Origin: Niebla homalea
Taxonomy: Eukaryota > Ascomycota > Lecanoromycetes > Lecanorales > Ramalinaceae
Assembly: GCA_019925105.1 (NCBI GenBank)
Contig: JAHGAU010000025.1
Coordinates: forward strand, 496,001 to 560,000
Length of the DNA: 64,000 bases
Direction: 5' to 3'
Shown piece by piece: positions 60,489-64,000 of the stretch. The notes under the pieces were generated by a model that was not told the origin of the DNA, searched no databases, and saw only the letters and a list, made by a program, of their open reading frames with translations. A program made the position numbers and the translations under genes. Every line of letters starts with the position of its first letter. Position 1 is the stretch's first letter.

Positions 60489-60818
60489 TTAAGGCGAAGG
60501 TGGAGCAAATTTGCGGTAGAGGTCTTTAAGTGTCATAATGGGTAACATACGTGGTAGTAACACTTTGGCGGAGGGTGATAATTTGGTAAGAGATTTGAGA
60601 GGTACAAATCTCATATAGAGGTCGTATATGGTGAGGTAAGGTTTCGGTGAGAAGCTTAATGAAGCTGTAGATGAAATAGATGATATAAGGCTGGATTCTG
60701 AAGGTAAGGATTGAGATATAAGTGATCCAGATCGCGATTTAAGAGCTGCTGAGTATAACAATGACGAGGATGATGTAATCGAGCTAACTGAAGCTGTTAA
60801 TACAATAGATGAAGGCAT
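60489..60818 (-). CDS. 109-aa Ser-rich ORF in the short LTR element
   Basis: An intact frame starting about 150 nt downstream of the putative primer site. The first half is Ser-rich and the second contains repeated LYxxF segments (LYMRFVPLKSL, LYRKFAPP). Downstream in the same strand a basic helical segment (KELRKAATRIMADVAREV) can be read past a stop. It may be a shortened gag or unrelated; no domain recognised. Confidence 0.4.
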   Translation of the reverse strand: MPSSIVLTASVSSITSSSSLLYSAALKSRSGSLISQSLPSESSLISSISSTASLSFSPKPYLTIYDLYMRFVPLKSLTKLSPSAKVLLPRMLPIMTLKDLYRKFAPPSP

Positions 60819-60965
60819 GACGGTAAAATGTCTAGTGAAAGACTCCGCTTGGTGTAGGGATTAGGTGGATACGCTATAACGTAGTCATTACTGTAAATAA
60901 CAGGGTGTTAGAGGCTGTACAACATTTATATTAAAGGCTCAGATGACTGAAGCTATTGCTACCAT

Positions 60966-61128
60966 TGTCAGGTACTGAGAGTACTGAGGTAAAAAGTGGG
61001 TGTAATATGTATGATGGTTATCTACCTAGTTATGAAGGTGCGTAATATGAGTGTGCGCGCCAAGCCACTATACCCCTTTGGGTACTAGTGCCCGACAAGC
61101 TCTTGGCATGCGTACGTTGCACATAACA
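60966..61128 (-). repeat. LTR of the short element (right)
   Basis: 163 bp, ending GCACATAACA, then ATTAA. With orientation minus this is the 5' LTR. Confidence 0.88.
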
Positions 61129-61133
61129 ATTAA

Positions 61134-61868
61134 AGGAATATAAATTAAAATAGTTATAACTATATATTACCAGGAAAGGATATTTTAACCGACGGGCTCG
61201 TTTTACGGCCTATAATATATAGCTTATATTATATAACGATTTAATTAAGTATATACGTCGATACTTACATTATAAATTTAAATTAATAATTCTATAAACA
61301 TAAATTATTAATAAGATTATTATTTTTATATTAAAGTAATTAAATATATTAATACTTTTAATCCTTTTAACACTATTTTATTAGGATATTATTAGTTGTA
61401 CGTTAATATATAAAATCTTGAATACCATATAAATAATAATTAAGCTTATAGGAATATTAATAAATATAAAATACTTTTCTTTATCGCAAATAGTTTATTT
61501 ATATTAATAAGGTTTATAGAAACTTATTATAAATAGCTTTTTATAGATATTACTTACTTATTTAATAATCGTACGTAAAAGACCCCGAAGTTTAAAGGTA
61601 TCCAAATAGAACTTTCGCAATTATAATATAGGATTAATAAGAAGGTCTCGGGGATAATCCTTATCATTATTATCGTTATCCTTAATACTATTATTATTAT
61701 TATTACTGTTATTATCCCGGTTATTATTATTATTATTATTATAATTATTGTTATTATTATTATTACGATTATCGTTATTACCATTATAGTCTATTATAGG
61801 TTAATCGTCTTTATTAAAGAAATCGGCGTTTTTTATCTTTAACTAAATATTAAGTTAACTTCTTAAAG
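61134..61868. other. AT-rich region with an ATT microsatellite
   Basis: AT-rich DNA left of LINE D. At about 61665-61790 lies an imperfect ATT trinucleotide array (ATTATTATTATTATT with GTT and CGTT variants). It creates an Ile-rich open stretch on the minus strand that is not a gene. Confidence 0.7.
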
Positions 61869-64000
61869 ATAGCGACAAACAACGGGACCCCAGAGGTCGA
61901 AAACGATACGCGCGTGTACAGCTTAAGTAACAGTGAGAATAAGGCTTTAAATACGATAAGCAGAAGCGGAGTAATGGTAAAGGTAAAGGGGGAGGAAGGG
62001 TAAACGGCCCCTATTAATAGAAATAGCGATAATTCATATAAATAACGTAAAGATTATAAAATAGAGAGGTTTTAAATCGAATAAGGGGTTTATAATTAAC
62101 AAAATACGTATAAAGAAACGCGTACAACGCGTAAAAGTATTATTATTAAGGGGGGTAAATAAAGAACGGAAGGGATGAAAATGGTACGCGATAACGGATA
62201 GAAATTAAACGGAGGCGGAAAAAACATTATTAAATATATATAAACGGGGAAAAAGCTAAATAAAAATAAAGGGATACCTAATAAATAAAAATAGGTTATA
62301 AAAAGAAATAACCGTTAAATATACGGAAAAAAAGTAATAAAAGAAAAAACAATAAAGGCATTAAAAGGCTTCTTTACGATTAAGTAAAAAAATATTACGC
62401 CGGAAACCTAATTGATACTATAAATCGGACTATAAAGGGTAAGAAACTTTTATATAGATACGGGGAAGGGTTTAAAGGAATTAAAGAGGTTGAACGGAGT
62501 TTAAGGGACGGCAGTAAAAACGTTAATAAATAAAAGCGAAAAAAGATAAAAAGGATATATATAAAATAAAAAGGTAATAGAGAAAACGCTATAAATAAAA
62601 ACGGAAACAAATTAAACAATAAGGGCTATAAAGGTAATACTTATATTAACGGCGAAAGAAATAAAGGCCGGAAAGAAAATAATAATATTAAGGAAAACGA
62701 AAATAATAACCGTATAATTATTAAACGAAAAAAAAAAGGGCATAATAATAAAGGTAAATCCGCTATAATTAATAAAAACGTTTAAAGTAACAGAAAAGTT
62801 ATTAATAAAATAGATTATTATAATGCGTAAATTATAAAATAAGGATATTTTCCTTAATATAACCTTATTGGAAACGAAAAAAAGGTTAAAAAAGTTAAAG
62901 GGATAAGCCGGTAAAAAAGGGTATAAAACGGTAAAAATATTAAGGTAATCTTTTATTATCGTAGTAAACGGGATATATTTAATAAAATTTATAAAAGAGG
63001 AAGGGGAAGTTACCTTAAAACGGATAAAAAAATATAATTTTCCACTTTAAACTAAAGATCATTAATTATAATCTCCCTTTATAATAAAAAGGCTAAACGT
63101 TTTTAATTATATAAAGAAATACTTTACGGTTATCCTAAATATAACTTTAATAAGGATATATAATAATATTTTTAATAAAAAGGTAATAAAGGGTAAATCC
63201 CTTAAATGAATAAAACCTTAAGATTAAATAGCGGATATCTGTTAATATTTTAAGTATTAAGGGTATAAATATATTATTATAAAGTACTTTAATAATATAA
63301 AGTATATAATATATATTAAAGGGTATAATACGTATAAATACGCTAACTTAATAATAAAGGGTTTAATAAAGAACGTATTAAAATACGTAACATATAAGAA
63401 TAATAGTTATTTAACGTAAAACTTATAATATATAATAAAAGCGAAAAAGATTTAACGTAAAAAGATTAGGATAATAATTAAGGTTTAGCGTTATAATTTA
63501 TATAAACTTAAACCGGTAAAGTAATTAAAGGTAATCTTAAAACGTAAATGAAGCTTATTAAACGGAAAAGGGTAAAACGTAATAATTAATAACGTAAAAA
63601 AAAGGAAACTTATAATAATATTAATCTTTAAGGCCGGCCGCCCGACTAAAATTGCTATTATAATAAGGAGATTAAAATAAACGATATTTAACCTTAAAAA
63701 AAGGCCGTTTATATAAATAAAAGTCAATAAAAAGAATCCGACGGATATTAATATTTAATATACTGACGCTTTTAAGGGTAATATAATATAACGTACATAA
63801 AGAAGTAATTAAAGTTATAATATTAATACTTAAATTTAAAGAAATAAAGGATATTAATATTATAGCGATATAAAAATTATTATATAACCCGTATACTTAT
63901 TCTTTAATTAACCCGGGTAATGGTTTTTACCTAGCCTTTAAAGGTAATAAGATAACGTAAACGTTTTTTTTATTAATAAAAAACTAAATATAGATAGTTA
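61869..64000 (+). mobile_element. LINE copy D, 5' part, runs off the window
   Basis: Starts at ATA-GCG-ACA (61869), matching the ORF1 start of copy A, with the following CGGGACCCCAGAGGTCGAAA. It is collinear with copy A through ORF1 and into the endonuclease (63750 onwards). The shadow minus-strand stretch at 63491-63727 mirrors one at 2009-2245 in copy A, showing how close the two copies are. The last part visible matches copy A up to about 2510. Confidence 0.87.

Larger units (their letters stand above)
59759..61133 (-). mobile_element. Short non-autonomous LTR element (1,365 bp), barely mutated
   Basis: Two 163-bp direct repeats (59764-59926 and 60966-61128) with TG...CA ends, flanked by ATTAA at 59759-59763 and 61129-61133. 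The interior of about 1 kb cannot hold pol, so this is a TRIM-like non-autonomous element. On the minus strand ATGGTAGCAATAGC directly follows the LTR and could be a primer-binding site for initiator-Met tRNA, which sets the orientation. The two repeats differ at only about ten sites, and GC is near normal despite the mutated surroundings. Confidence 0.85.

Noticed and set aside
61554..61784. Ile-rich minus-strand ORF
   Set aside because: It is the translation of an ATT microsatellite.
1..64000. Mitochondrial or Plasmodium-like AT-rich genome
   Set aside because: The GC-normal island, LTR and LINE structures, and the TAA/TAG-only decay pattern point to a fungal nuclear genome with RIP.

Overview
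This looks like a repeat-rich, AT-rich chromosome segment from a filamentous ascomycete (Pezizomycotina). Most of it is a graveyard of transposable elements that appear mutated by repeat-induced point mutation (RIP). TpA is very abundant and the decayed reading frames are broken almost only by TAA/TAG, as expected from CAA/CAG decay. Catalytic His, Cys, Asp and Glu codons have turned into Tyr, Tyr, Asn and Lys, which are C-to-T or G-to-A changes. Only about 49.2-53.1 kb has ordinary base composition and plausible host genes. I could not run searches; family calls come from reading degraded translations.

Layout. 0.3-6.1 kb: a full-length non-LTR (LINE) element with target-site duplications (TSDs). 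6.3-10.35 kb: a Helitron-type Rep/helicase relic. 10.35-17.47 kb: a complete Ty3/gypsy chromovirus (LTRs of 216 bp, TSD TTATC). 17.54-20.98 kb: an integrase-like (Ginger-type) DNA transposon (long terminal inverted repeats, TSD CCTC). 21.1-25.2 kb: a gypsy 3' remnant, a 93-bp tandem array, a solo LTR and unassigned AT-rich DNA. 25.3-28.1 kb: a giant palindrome whose two arms are 99-bp tandem arrays (foldback-like). 28.99-41.90 kb: a second chromovirus (LTRs of 263 bp, TSD ATAAT) carrying one full-length and two 5'-truncated LINE insertions, each with its own TSD. 42.96-48.75 kb: another full-length LINE.

The 49.2-53.1 kb island holds a two-exon gene on the minus strand (membrane protein, no recognised family), a divergent small two-helix membrane-protein ORF, and a run of minisatellites (17, 23, about 15 and 22 bp). 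Beyond it are a truncated gypsy pol relic on the minus strand that stops at the island edge, two hairpin-forming repeats, an unidentified minus-strand coding relic, a short non-autonomous LTR element (1,365 bp, TSD ATTAA) that has largely escaped mutation, and the 5' part of a fourth LINE that runs off the window.

The transposons do not form a pathway. They record a sequence of insertions, later mutation of multicopy DNA, and partial escape of short pieces (LTRs, roughly 320-bp LINE tails, terminal inverted repeats). No rRNA, tRNA or CRISPR array was seen.
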